Source: Sporosarcina koreensis (GTDB lineage Bacteria; Bacillota; Bacilli; Bacillales_A; Planococcaceae). From it: 49,848 nt of DNA. The notes under the pieces are model-generated. The model saw only the letters and a list, made by a program, of their open reading frames with translations, did no database searches and was not told the DNA's origin. This document shows, piece after piece, positions 1 through 8,715 of this stretch (position 1 is the stretch's first letter; every line of letters begins with the position of its first letter). The translations under genes and the position numbers were made by a program. The stretch lies in contig NZ_LQYA01000101.1 of NCBI RefSeq assembly GCF_001531445.1, positions 15,454 to 65,301 of the forward strand, given 5' to 3'.

Positions 1-7
1 TAAAGTT

Positions 8-1189
8 TCACTTGTTATTATGGGATAAATTTCGAAGGTGGGATATTGTGCTTCGTAGAAATGGAAGTGGGTCGTCCCACCTAAATAGTGCCTCAACTTT
101 TTTCCCCTTCAACCCTTCAATCCATTTTCCAAAAGTCATTTCTCCCCTACTTCGCTTTTGAAGAAATGAGATGAAATCACGAACTAGATACACCCATTTG
201 ACACCTTCCCATTGACTAGTGACAGGTGTTGGATTTTGTCCTGTAAGAGACAGATAATACAAGTAAGCTAAATCTACGCCACACGCGATTGATAACCGCT
301 GAGTTAGTCCAATTCGAGAATTAATCTCTATAAACTTCAACTCTCCATCCCTTTGATCTCTTTTGAATTCCGTAATGGCCAAGCCTTTAAATTGAAGTTG
401 TGAGAGGAAAGATACAGCCTTTTGAATCACTTCTTCATCTCTTACACTTACGACCATTGCTGAGGAACCATAGTCTGGAGGGAATTGATGGATTTTTTGA
501 TTCATATAAACGCCTATCAAATTCATTTGTTCATCAAAAAATGTTTTGACTGAGTAAATGCAAGTCTCATCTCCAGGAATGATTTCCTGGATCATCAATT
601 CACCATACGGCAGGTAAGTAAGGTATTTTTCCCGTAATTCTGATGCCTTCTCCACTACAATCGCTTTCTTGTACAGTCGATGACTGATTCGCTTACGGAA
701 AGCTGAAGAATTGATAGGTTTTAAAATACATGGAAAGCTAATATCATCGATGATTTCTTCAAGATACTCCTCATCATATATCGTGAAAACTTTAGGGCAT
801 GGAACGTTATTTTTTGCGGCGAGATCATATGTCAGCCTTTTATCCAATACTGCGTCTACTAGTGATTTCGCTGGAAGTAAGAAGCGGTAATACCGGGACA
901 ATATATTTCTATGATTCGATATGAAATGGACAAAGTCATCTGACCCTGCATAAAGTACCGGACTTTCACTGAATTTCTCACCGAGCTGGATAAGGAATTT
1001 CAATAATTCTTTTCTTTCTGTGATGGGGTTCGGACAAATACCACAATTGGCATGACGGGTTTTGCCAATTGCATATTTCCCTTCCACATCGTACGCAAAG
1101 ACATTAATCTTTTTTTCTTTCAAACTTCTCACGATTCCAATGCCAGTTGCACTTAAATCAAGAACAACAGCGTGAATATCATGTCTCAT
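8..1189 (-). CDS. ATP-grasp domain ligase (carboxylate-amine ligase type)
   Basis: This 393-residue protein has an N-terminal Rossmann-like pre-ATP-grasp part followed by an ATP-grasp fold. The ATP-binding lysine lies in FPCILKP near residue 155. The Mg-binding region ITEFKRD...KFIEINSR near residues 275-293 supplies the conserved Glu and Asn. Members ligate a carboxylate to an amine using ATP, as in PylC, CarB and D-aspartate ligase relatives. The start overlaps the stop of the upstream glycosyltransferase by 4 bases (ATGA), so the two are translationally coupled in one operon with a PIG-L deacetylase. The substrate is unknown. I infer that it attaches an amino acid to an amino sugar made by its neighbours. 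Confidence 0.8.
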   Translation of the reverse strand: MRHDIHAVVLDLSATGIGIVRSLKEKKINVFAYDVEGKYAIGKTRHANCGICPNPITERKELLKFLIQLGEKFSESPVLYAGSDDFVHFISNHRNILSRYYRFLLPAKSLVDAVLDKRLTYDLAAKNNVPCPKVFTIYDEEYLEEIIDDISFPCILKPINSSAFRKRISHRLYKKAIVVEKASELREKYLTYLPYGELMIQEIIPGDETCIYSVKTFFDEQMNLIGVYMNQKIHQFPPDYGSSAMVVSVRDEEVIQKAVSFLSQLQFKGLAITEFKRDQRDGELKFIEINSRIGLTQRLSIACGVDLAYLYYLSLTGQNPTPVTSQWEGVKWVYLVRDFISFLQKRSRGEMTFGKWIEGLKGKKVEALFRWDDPLPFLRSTISHLRNLSHNNK

Positions 1190-2505
1190 CCTTTCGCCCC
1201 CTTAAGAAAAGAATGATAAATCGCTTCGATTCGTGTAACCATTGTTGAACTCCGTAAATTCTTTTCGGCATAACTCGTAGCATTTGCAGCTATTCTTTCT
1301 CTTAACGCCGGGTCGCCAAGAAGGGATAGAATTTTTTCAGCTAATTGCTTCGAATTCCCAGGATCAGTTAGTAATCCGGTATGGTTATTTTGAATAATTT
1401 CCGGAATGCCGCCAATTTTCGTTGAAATAATTGCCTTATTTGCAAACATCGCTTCGATAATTGCAAGCGGCAGTGTATCGCTCGTAGTCGGTAATATGAA
1501 AATATCGGACTGACTTAATAGCTTATTTATATCTTTTCTTTCGCCAAGAAATTTGACTTCTTTTAAATTCAAAGCTTCCACTTGATCTTCCAGTTCTTCT
1601 CTTACTTCTCCATCACCAACAATCCATACTTCAACATTTGTTAATTTGCCTTTTATTGAGGCAAGCGCCTCAAACAGGTATTTATGGCCCTTGCGTGGAC
1701 GAAGACGAGAAATACAAGTGATAACGGTTTTATCCTTTTTTGTTATTTTTGATGTTTTTTTAGTTTCCAATTTAACATCGATACCCGTGTAAACCGTTGT
1801 AATTTTGTCATCCTTGGCCCCTAATTTCTTCAATACGGGGCGGAAGACTTCACAAAGTGTAATGACTTTGTCCGAAACTTCTATAGCTTTTCGATCCAAT
1901 GATAAGAAATATGTCTCTTCCACCGTTCCTTGTTCAAGCATCCCTAAATCGAGTCTTCGTTGTGTCATAAAACCATGTGGAGTAAATAGTAGCGGCTTTT
2001 TGTACTCTTCGTTTACTCTCCCTACTACAATTGCTGTAAAACGATCCTGTGCGTGGAAAATATCATATTTCTCTAAATCCAGTTCCCTTAAGTTCATCTC
2101 GTAAAGAGAAAGTCGACAATTTTCCTTTACGATCTTGTTACTGTAGGTTTGATAACGATTCTTGTAAAATCGTTTGGTCTCCTCGGTAATTCTCTTTCTC
2201 AGTCCCTTTGAGTTATCTGAAAAACTATTCGAAGAAAAAACATCAACAATATGGCCTAACTTTTCTAAGCCTTTTTTAAGCGTTGTTATATAATTTTGAA
2301 GACCACCGACAACTGGGTAATCCCAGTATGTCGTTAGTAAAATCCGTAGTTTTTTTTGTTTCCCACTTTCGAACTTTTTCCTGTTTTTCTTCTTGTTCCT
2401 TATCTGTTTTCCATCATCGCTAAAAGTCACGCCATAGTATTTATCAGTTGCAACAACAAGGTAAGGATACGGAATCGACATTGAATCGATATCGGTCATT
2501 TCCAT
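1186..2505 (-). CDS. Glycosyltransferase family 4 (GT-B fold)
   Basis: This is a 439-residue retaining GT-B glycosyltransferase. The acceptor-side Rossmann domain starts near residue 52 (LRILLTTYWDYPVVGGLQNY). The C-terminal nucleotide-sugar domain contains CISRLRPRKGHKYL and the family signature TSDTLPLAIIEAM near residue 345, where the usual first Glu of the EX7E motif is Asp. About 45 polar, basic residues precede the first domain, which is long for the family, so the start is uncertain. The ATG at 2505 lies only 3 bases after GGAG and the next ATG at 2499 has better spacing. It overlaps the deacetylase gene by 10 bases, which indicates one operon. Confidence 0.88.
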   Translation of the reverse strand: MEMTDIDSMSIPYPYLVVATDKYYGVTFSDDGKQIRNKKKNRKKFESGKQKKLRILLTTYWDYPVVGGLQNYITTLKKGLEKLGHIVDVFSSNSFSDNSKGLRKRITEETKRFYKNRYQTYSNKIVKENCRLSLYEMNLRELDLEKYDIFHAQDRFTAIVVGRVNEEYKKPLLFTPHGFMTQRRLDLGMLEQGTVEETYFLSLDRKAIEVSDKVITLCEVFRPVLKKLGAKDDKITTVYTGIDVKLETKKTSKITKKDKTVITCISRLRPRKGHKYLFEALASIKGKLTNVEVWIVGDGEVREELEDQVEALNLKEVKFLGERKDINKLLSQSDIFILPTTSDTLPLAIIEAMFANKAIISTKIGGIPEIIQNNHTGLLTDPGNSKQLAEKILSLLGDPALRERIAANATSYAEKNLRSSTMVTRIEAIYHSFLKGAKG

Positions 2506-3152
2506 ACTCTCCTAATGATTTCAAATGCTTCAGCATACTCGACTCCGATGGTCATGCCACGCATTCGGGCTAAATATTCGACACCTTTATAAGATCGCGG
2601 ATGGGGAAACAGCCTCATTTCAACATCATAAAACTTTAGAGCCTCTATTTTTTTATCAATGGTATCTGTAATGTCGACAAAATAAGTCGGTTTAAAATTC
2701 TTGTTATCCGACTGTTGACCCCATTCACTGGAGGAGACTGTTTCGAAACAAATAAGTTCAACAGGTTTTTTTCCTGGTAACGGCCGGGTTGCCGTTAGGA
2801 CAGCTTGGAACAGGATTTGGTGATCCCTGTTCACATCGCCATAATGATGGGTGAAAATTATTGAAGGATCATATTTTTCGATTAACTCTTCGATATCTTT
2901 AGTAAGAACATGTAATGGCATCATTTCTAACAATAGATTTGGATGTTCAAGAAATATTACTTCGTCTATCCCTATGTGTTTATTTGCATTTAACACAATC
3001 TGATCCATATGATGTTCTTCTTCCTTACGTCCTTTGGCAACAATAACGGTGATAACGTTATATCCTTCATTCATTAATTTCTTCAATGTTCCACCGCTCC
3101 CGAGTAGCTCGTCATCAGGGTGTGCTGCTATGACTAATACATTTCCTTTCAT
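2496..3152 (-). CDS. PIG-L (LmbE-like) family deacetylase
   Basis: This is a zinc-dependent N-acetyl sugar deacetylase of the PIG-L/LmbE family, which includes BshB and MshB. The metal motif AHPDDE lies near the N-terminus, and THHYGDVNRDH near residue 125 supplies the third ligand region. I chose the ATG at 3152 because GAGAGG stands about 8 bases before it; the GTG at 3161 is too close to that site. It is first in an operon with a GT4 glycosyltransferase and an ATP-grasp ligase. The set mirrors the glycosylation, deacetylation and ligation logic of bacillithiol synthesis, but the product is unknown. It could equally work on a surface glycan. Confidence 0.87.
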   Translation of the reverse strand: MKGNVLVIAAHPDDELLGSGGTLKKLMNEGYNVITVIVAKGRKEEEHHMDQIVLNANKHIGIDEVIFLEHPNLLLEMMPLHVLTKDIEELIEKYDPSIIFTHHYGDVNRDHQILFQAVLTATRPLPGKKPVELICFETVSSSEWGQQSDNKNFKPTYFVDITDTIDKKIEALKFYDVEMRLFPHPRSYKGVEYLARMRGMTIGVEYAEAFEIIRRVWK

Positions 3153-3287
3153 TTTTTTCACCTCTCAATATGATTCACTCATTTCTCAACTCCTTTTATG
3201 TATATGAAACTACTTTCTTGTTCCGATAGACAGAAGCGGATTCTGCTAAAATGAAGTGGCATCAAAGTGGTTCTACATACCAAAAAA

Positions 3288-3342
3288 CCTCCTAACCATC
3301 GCTGAAATGTGATCATCACATTACACGAAAAAGGTTAGAAGG
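3288..3342 (-). terminator. Intrinsic terminator after the spore-surface gene
   Basis: On the minus strand, arms CCTTCTAACC and GGTTAGGAGG enclose an inner palindrome (AATGTGA...TCACATT) and are followed by a run of T (plus-strand A run 3282-3287). It would end transcription of the gene at 3451-4200. The rest of 3153-3450 is the promoter and leader of the deacetylase operon. A CATATACAT string at about 60 bases upstream of the PIG-L start could be a sporulation-sigma -10, but I cannot assign it firmly. Confidence 0.8.
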
Positions 3343-3450
3343 CGTGTCCGACGCATACCTGTAGGTTTTGATGAAAAATTCCTTTCAATCTAGGAGCTTA
3401 AATTCAAAGGTTTTGTAAATAATCTACAAAAAGTGAATTCTACTTAATAA

Positions 3451-4200
3451 TTATCCAAGTGTACCTTCTTCAAAGTGTGGAAGAACCCTTTTAGCTTCGA
3501 ACTTATATTGTTGGACTTGTAATACTTTTAAATATAGATCCATGACGATTTTTTCCCTTAGTCTATTGAAACTTGCCTCTGGGCCCACCGCAACCGGTGA
3601 AAAATCAAGTTCATAGAAGTTAGCACCAAGTAGCTCGCCATATGGTTGCTCGTTGTATTTCACTTGGTTCTGGAAGAAATACTTATCTAAACGCGGAACC
3701 GTTTCGTTATGATCGTTAAGGAATTGCGCTTTACTACTATCGGAAATTCCAATTACAGGATAAACGAGAAAGTCATCCTTAGTAAGTTCGGTAAATCCTG
3801 AGAATCCTACATCTGCAATTCGATCACGGATCGCTCCATTGCAACTGCTGGAAGAGTATTCAATATTCTTGCGGATGTACCCAGATACATACAACTTGGC
3901 TTTTCTTACTTCGAAATAGCCTGTATCCCCAATCTCCTTGAATTTGACCGGAACCAGTTTTACCTGATCCAAGAATACGTTCTTGGTGACCCGCTTAATT
4001 TCCGTTGCGGCTGGAGTCAACAAAATGTCGGATTCTAAAACAATTTGAATCTTCCTTTCCGCTAAAACAACGGGTACTTTAATCGTTGGATGACGGGTAT
4101 CTTTTCTAAAATCTATATCATCATCGTGAAAAGGTATTTGTTGATAGGATGTCACCTCACAGGCAGGGACAACAGGCAATTGTTCAGAGTTACCGCTCAT
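3451..4200 (-). CDS. SPOCS/CsxC-like spore-surface protein
   Basis: The protein has 249 residues and no signal peptide. Residues about 35-115 (KVPVVLAERKIQIVLESDI ... TKNVFLDQVKLVPV ... GYIRKNIEYSS) resemble the SPOCS/DUF3794-type beta domain of spore coat and exosporium proteins, closest in my memory to CsxC-family proteins. The C-terminal half is less familiar. The start has a strong site (AAGGAGATGATCTTTAATG). The neighbouring gene upstream carries the same domain at its C-terminus, so the pair are paralogues. I infer expression in the mother cell during sporulation. The family assignment is from memory and moderately secure; the exact structural role is unknown. Confidence 0.6.
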   Translation of the reverse strand: MSGNSEQLPVVPACEVTSYQQIPFHDDDIDFRKDTRHPTIKVPVVLAERKIQIVLESDILLTPAATEIKRVTKNVFLDQVKLVPVKFKEIGDTGYFEVRKAKLYVSGYIRKNIEYSSSSCNGAIRDRIADVGFSGFTELTKDDFLVYPVIGISDSSKAQFLNDHNETVPRLDKYFFQNQVKYNEQPYGELLGANFYELDFSPVAVGPEASFNRLREKIVMDLYLKVLQVQQYKFEAKRVLPHFEEGTLG

Positions 4201-4464
4201 TAAAGATCATCTCCTTGAATATTTGTAACTTACATTACTACATTATGCTTGCTCGACACCCTGGTACGGGCAAACTGGCATATTAGCATGTATTTACAGA
4301 CATTCTTATGGATGTCGATTTATCCAAGGAGATTTCTGTTTTTGATAGAGGATTAGGTGAATTGCGGAATTTATTTGTTTCACCGAACAATGACAATTTT
4401 GGAATCCAGATGTCTTCTTGCTCACTTCTATTTCAACATTCTAGGCTTATACATTTTTGCGGTG

Positions 4465-6069
4465 CTAGATTTCCCTACAATTCACTTGAATTCCCTGTTC
4501 CTGCAAGAGCTGGACAACCAATTCTATTGTCATTATTTCATGTAATAGATTCCCTGTTCTTTTTTGAGAACTCTCGTTTCCATTTGATATCGCAGTATAC
4601 TCGATATTTTGTACGATAAGTCCTTCTATTAATAGCATTCCATTGGTGACTAAACGAGTCCCTTCCTCTTGCGCTTTAGCATATCGGTTTGGGATAAAAT
4701 CGCAATTTGTTAAGACAACATCTTTGGAGACTTCTTTAATTCTAACAGCCTCATCTCCAAACAAAACCTCTTCTTCTATACATATCTCGATTTTATATTC
4801 TCCCACTACAACCGGGACTCTAATCTTAATGGACTCATGAGGTTGTTTTGATTTCCTTTTTTTAGCTGAACGGTGTAAAGGATCAATTGAAGATTTGGCG
4901 ATAGTAGTATTTTTTCGGGATCGATAGCCTGCAGATTTTTTTGTTAAATAAACGATCTCATGGATGGTAGATTTTATTAGCTGGCAAGTAGGCTTATGCG
5001 GGTAATAGGCGGTCGTACTTATGAATTTTGAATCAATTTCAAAACTTTGTGCTTTCGGGTCGTGAAACTCAATTGTATTTTGGCTGACTTCACCAGATAG
5101 AGGTACATGCAGAAAATCATCAATTTCTATATAGGTTGAAAACGGAGTTTCAGTAACCTTACGAAAAACACTGTCGTCTTCCGAAAACAGATCTGCGTCA
5201 TCCGACGTTCCTTGCCCATCGACTTCGTCCCTTTCCAATCTTTCATTTGAATTATCAATTGTATCTGGGGTTAAAAATTGCTCTGTTTCTGATTTTGGTT
5301 GATCAATCTTATTAGATGCCTCTATTAGATTGCTTTGGACTTTCGTCAATAGATTTACCAACTGAACGATACCGTCTTGTTTGGCAACCCGATTTCTTTC
5401 TTTTAGATTAATACTGCTGAGAATATCAGCTTCTTCAAGAATTTTTTTCTCTTTGTCCAATTCAATTTGACTAGAAGCAGCGTCAATTACATGAATCTCC
5501 CCCATCTCGTGATCGTTGAATGCAACAGGTTCATGATTCATCTCAGTAGCTGGAGCCTCTTCAATTTTCGGCAATTCAGGAACAAGTGATAACTCAAATG
5601 GAAGATTCGACCGGATTTCTTCTACCAGTTGAGATAGGCCGAACTTTATGAACACCTCCCTATCCTTTTTCAGGCCTATACATTTTGTGATGTCTAAATT
5701 ACCCGGTAAATCGGTTTTAGATTTATACTCTATATAGTAATTGGCGATAGTGGATTGCGAGCGAATCGCTGAATTTAATTCTTCCACGATTTGATGAATC
5801 GTTTCTCTATTCATTTCATCAGGTATGTTAGGAAGATCTTGCTGGGTTCCAATTGAATTGCCAATCTTCGGTTTTACTTCATTTGGATCAGCAGGACTAG
5901 GAGATGCATCTAATTTGCTGTAATCACAATCTGTTTCTGTTTGTATAGCTTCGTTTGTACCTTTAGATTGTAGTTTACTTCGTTCGAAAGGCGAGGTGAA
6001 AGAAAATGTGGTCTGTCGCTTTCGATCAAATTGATCGATCCCCTTATAATTAATCCACGGAGTTTTCAT
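4465..6069 (-). CDS. Large SPOCS/CsxC-like domain protein with long polar N-terminal region
   Basis: This 534-residue protein has about 400 hydrophilic residues rich in Glu, Ser, Asp and Lys, followed by a C-terminal SPOCS-like domain. The domain (IRVPVVVGEYKIEICIEEEV ... KDVVLTNCDFIPN ... LIVQNIEYTA) aligns with that of the downstream gene. A short basic patch (SAKKRKSKQPH) precedes it. The ATG at 6069 is chosen because GGGAGTGA lies 5-8 bases upstream; the TTG at 6084 has no site. I infer a spore-surface protein whose long tail could project or bind partners. The 264 bases between it and the next gene hold no gene I can support. Confidence 0.55.
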   Translation of the reverse strand: MKTPWINYKGIDQFDRKRQTTFSFTSPFERSKLQSKGTNEAIQTETDCDYSKLDASPSPADPNEVKPKIGNSIGTQQDLPNIPDEMNRETIHQIVEELNSAIRSQSTIANYYIEYKSKTDLPGNLDITKCIGLKKDREVFIKFGLSQLVEEIRSNLPFELSLVPELPKIEEAPATEMNHEPVAFNDHEMGEIHVIDAASSQIELDKEKKILEEADILSSINLKERNRVAKQDGIVQLVNLLTKVQSNLIEASNKIDQPKSETEQFLTPDTIDNSNERLERDEVDGQGTSDDADLFSEDDSVFRKVTETPFSTYIEIDDFLHVPLSGEVSQNTIEFHDPKAQSFEIDSKFISTTAYYPHKPTCQLIKSTIHEIVYLTKKSAGYRSRKNTTIAKSSIDPLHRSAKKRKSKQPHESIKIRVPVVVGEYKIEICIEEEVLFGDEAVRIKEVSKDVVLTNCDFIPNRYAKAQEEGTRLVTNGMLLIEGLIVQNIEYTAISNGNESSQKRTGNLLHEIMTIELVVQLLQEQGIQVNCREI

Positions 6070-6216
6070 AACATTCACTCCCAATTAAACTAATATCTAT
6101 AGTAATTTATGCAATTTTTTCGGTATGGGTGACCATTGCCGTCGCATTATGTCTAGACTCCCGCACAATTAAAAAATAAAATAGAAAGCAAACAGATAAA
6201 CCTTCAGTTAACTCAG

Positions 6217-6255
6217 CGTATTCAATAGATAAATCTCCATATTCAATAGATAACC
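6217..6255. repeat. Short tandem repeat TATTCAATAGATAA
   Basis: The 14-base unit TATTCAATAGATAA occurs twice, 21 bases apart, in the space between glpD and the spore-surface gene. In one minus-strand frame it reads LSIEYGDLSIEYAE, but that frame also runs through the glpD terminator, so I do not regard it as a gene. Function unknown. Confidence 0.6.
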
Positions 6256-6276
6256 CACCTATCCCAACAAAAAAAC

Positions 6277-6313
6277 CGGTGAGCCGGCCACCCCACATCT
6301 AATCGACTCACCG
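6277..6313 (-). terminator. glpD intrinsic terminator
   Basis: On the minus strand the arms CGGTGAG and CTCACCG close a hairpin followed by GTTTTTTTG. It lies about 30 bases after the glpD stop codon. Confidence 0.8.
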
Positions 6314-6343
6314 CTCTACTTATATAATTAACAAATTAACATT

Positions 6344-7990
6344 TCATTTCCCTTCCACAGCTTCCCAAATCCTGGCTTCCAACTCTCCCCAATGCATTTC
6401 CTTTTCCTCAGCCGTCCACCCCATAATGACCGACATGTACTCGACGACTTCTTGTTTCCATTTATTCACCCAATCGATATCAAAGAATACAGCCCCTGTT
6501 CGCCGTATGAAAAAGTCGACTGGAGTCACGGCCATTTCGTAGTCAATCGCATATTGCAAGACGAGTTTGATAGATAGAGGCAACGGCGAGTCTGATAGTA
6601 CATTATCCACCAAGCCGGCAATAATCCGTGTATTGGTTCCGTACATAGCTGCAATGCTTGTAGCATCCTCTAATGAAATTTCAAGTTTAGAGAGCTTATT
6701 TGACTCATCTATTATGAAACTTTTATAGTCGCGCGGATCACGAAAATCACCTCCGGACAATCGAAGTTCTTTTGTAACAGAGTTCTTGCTGCTGATTCCT
6801 TCAGTTCGTAATTGTTCACATAATAGATCCGTGATTGTTTCGGCCATTTTTCGATAGCCGGTCAGCTTGCCGCCTGCGATGGTGATCAGGCCGGTTTCAG
6901 AAGTCCAGATTTCATCTTTTCGCGAAATTTCGGATGGGCCTTTCCCTTCCTGGCGGATGAGCGGTCTGACGCCAGCCCATGTTGACTCCACATCTTGTCT
7001 TCCTACTCGAACTTGCGGGAACATGAAGTGGATGCTGTCGAGTAAATAGTTAATGTCCTCTTCAGTTGCCTGTGGTAGTTGAAGATCTCCTTTATATTCC
7101 GTATCCGTTGTTCCAATATATGCTTTACCGTTCCGCGGGATAGCAAATACCATTCGTCCATCGGGTGTATCGAAATAGATTGCTTGCTGTAGCGGGAATT
7201 TGCTTCCATCTATAACGATATGGACACCTTTGGAATGAAACAGGCTCTTCCCTTCAATTTTGCGGTCCATGCCAATGACGCTCTCCACCCAAGGTCCAGT
7301 CGCATTGACAATCCTACTCCCCCTCACTCGGTATTTCGATCCAGAAACCAGATCTTTGAAATAAAGGCCATTCACCTTGCCAGAAGCATCGTATGTGAAG
7401 GATTCAGCTTTTGCATAATTAATTAATGCAGCTCCATGTTCGAAAGCTTTCTTCGCCACTTCAATTGTTAGCCGCGCATCATCGGTACGATATTCGACAT
7501 AATATCCGCTGCCGATTAAACCTGTCTTGTTCAGCAACGGCTCCCGCTGTACCGTTTGTTTACGGTCTAGCATTTTGCGGCGCTCATTCTTTTTGACGCC
7601 AGCCAAGAAATCATATACTTTCAAGCCAACTGAAGTGGAATACTTGCCAAAAGTCCCTTTTTTGTAAATCGGAAGCAGCATCCATTCAGGATGTGTCACA
7701 TGGGGAGCATTCCGATAGACAACTTCCCTTTCTTTGCCGACTTCTGCCACCATGCCAACTTCAAATTGCTTTAAATAACGTAAGCCCCCGTGCACCAACT
7801 TTGTGGATCGACTTGAAGTGCCCGCAGCGAAGTCCTGCATTTCAACAAGGACGGTTTTCAACCCTCTTGTGACACAGTCCAGCGCAATCCCGACGCCCGT
7901 AATCCCCCCTCCAACGATGACAACATCATAGTGTTGGTCGTCCAACTTTTGTAAAATGACTTCACGATCTGTAAAAGAAAAAGTCTTCAT
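6344..7990 (-). CDS. glpD: Aerobic glycerol-3-phosphate dehydrogenase
   Basis: This FAD-dependent, membrane-associated enzyme oxidises sn-glycerol 3-phosphate to dihydroxyacetone phosphate and passes electrons to menaquinone. The dinucleotide fold VVIVGGGITGVGIALDC is near residue 22, FAAGTSSRSTKLVHGGLRYL near 55 is typical of GlpD, and the C-terminal DAO_C domain is present. The ATG at 7990 is chosen over the upstream one because GGAGGAGTG precedes it closely. Length (548 aa) matches the family. A long leader hairpin lies directly upstream and glpP is divergent, so expression is probably controlled by GlpP antitermination. In B. subtilis glpD lies in the same direction as glpP. Confidence 0.96.
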   Translation of the reverse strand: MKTFSFTDREVILQKLDDQHYDVVIVGGGITGVGIALDCVTRGLKTVLVEMQDFAAGTSSRSTKLVHGGLRYLKQFEVGMVAEVGKEREVVYRNAPHVTHPEWMLLPIYKKGTFGKYSTSVGLKVYDFLAGVKKNERRKMLDRKQTVQREPLLNKTGLIGSGYYVEYRTDDARLTIEVAKKAFEHGAALINYAKAESFTYDASGKVNGLYFKDLVSGSKYRVRGSRIVNATGPWVESVIGMDRKIEGKSLFHSKGVHIVIDGSKFPLQQAIYFDTPDGRMVFAIPRNGKAYIGTTDTEYKGDLQLPQATEEDINYLLDSIHFMFPQVRVGRQDVESTWAGVRPLIRQEGKGPSEISRKDEIWTSETGLITIAGGKLTGYRKMAETITDLLCEQLRTEGISSKNSVTKELRLSGGDFRDPRDYKSFIIDESNKLSKLEISLEDATSIAAMYGTNTRIIAGLVDNVLSDSPLPLSIKLVLQYAIDYEMAVTPVDFFIRRTGAVFFDIDWVNKWKQEVVEYMSVIMGWTAEEKEMHWGELEARIWEAVEGK

Positions 7991-8014
7991 TAGTAACACT
8001 CCTCCATAGAAAAT

Positions 8015-8058
8015 GGCCATTACAAGAGCCCTGCATAGTTGCAGGGGTTGCAATGGCC
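8015..8058 (-). terminator. glpD leader terminator, probable GlpP antitermination target
   Basis: In the glpD leader RNA, GGCCATTGCAA pairs with TTGTAATGGCC and an inner CCCTGCA pairs with TGCAGGG around a 4-base loop, then ATTTTCT follows. The hairpin lies 25 bases before the glpD start, just upstream of its ribosome binding site. In B. subtilis the glpD leader holds a terminator that GlpP with glycerol 3-phosphate overrides; this is the equivalent position. The U tract is short, which may make termination leaky. Confidence 0.8.
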
Positions 8059-8083
8059 TTCTCTGTGATCTCTGACCTTATTA

Positions 8084-8089
8084 ATTATA
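8084..8089 (-). promoter_or_regulatory. Candidate -10 element of the glpD promoter
   Basis: A perfect TATAAT on the minus strand would start transcription near 8077, giving a leader of about 88 bases that includes the whole terminator hairpin. I see no good -35, which would fit an activated or weak promoter. The position supports the antitermination reading. Confidence 0.45.
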
Positions 8090-8151
8090 TTTTTTCGCAC
8101 TTTCCTTGTGGTAGTATAGATTTATGTGACGTACTAGAAAGGATGAACAAA

Positions 8152-8715
8152 ATGAAGTTAGTCGATATGGTCGAATCTCAAATGATAGCCTCTGTAAAAA
8201 GCGAAGCAGACTTACAACCCGCCCTAAATTCCAATGCAAATATCGTTTTTCTCTTGACTGGTAATCTGATGACAATCGCTGATTATATTCAACAGCTTCG
8301 CGCTGCGGACAAGCATGTATTTCTCCATCTCGACTTTATTGACGGGCTTTCCAATTCCAAAAATGCGCTTAACTATGTCGCAGAATACTGGAATCCGACA
8401 GGTATCATCACAACGAAAAGCCATATTGTGAAAATGGCCAATGAAGTTGGCTTAAAAACGATTCAGCGGATTTTCCTGCTGGATTGGGGCGCTATTAATA
8501 AAGGAATCGAAATGGTTAAATCGTGCAAGCCGGATGCAGTGGAAATCCTGCCTGGCATCATGCCGAAAATAATTGATCAGTTATCGCGGGAGCTTGACTT
8601 CCCAATCATTGCCGGAGGGCTCATCACCGATATTTCAGAAGTCCATGCTGCCCTTGAAGCGGGCGCATTGGCCGTCTCTTCAGGCAACCCCGACATGTGG
8701 AACTTTGATTTATAA
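8152..8715 (+). CDS. glpP: Glycerol-3-phosphate responsive antiterminator
   Basis: This is a GlpP-family TIM-barrel RNA-binding protein that, with glycerol 3-phosphate, prevents termination in glp leaders. Recognisable segments are VFLLTGNLMTIADYIQQLR, VFLHLDFIDGLSNSK, GIITTKSHIVK and EILPGIMPKIID, with IIAGGLITD near the end. I chose the ATG at 8152 because GAAAGG lies 9 bases before it; an ATG at 8143 abuts that site. It is divergent from glpD. The 3' end overlaps the convergent HAD phosphatase gene by 6 bases. No glpF or glpK is present in the window. Confidence 0.93.
   Translation: MKLVDMVESQMIASVKSEADLQPALNSNANIVFLLTGNLMTIADYIQQLRAADKHVFLHLDFIDGLSNSKNALNYVAEYWNPTGIITTKSHIVKMANEVGLKTIQRIFLLDWGAINKGIEMVKSCKPDAVEILPGIMPKIIDQLSRELDFPIIAGGLITDISEVHAALEAGALAVSSGNPDMWNFDL

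Noticed and set aside
4308..4619. Plus-strand frames between the two spore-surface genes
   Set aside because: They overlap the end of the minus-strand gene, have no binding site, and the protein sequence is not recognisable. I also looked for a frameshifted continuation of the SPOCS domain in this gap on the minus strand and found none.
6107..6298. 63-codon minus-strand frame with SIEY repeats
   Set aside because: It runs through the glpD terminator and a short tandem repeat, has no convincing ribosome binding site, and looks like intergenic DNA.
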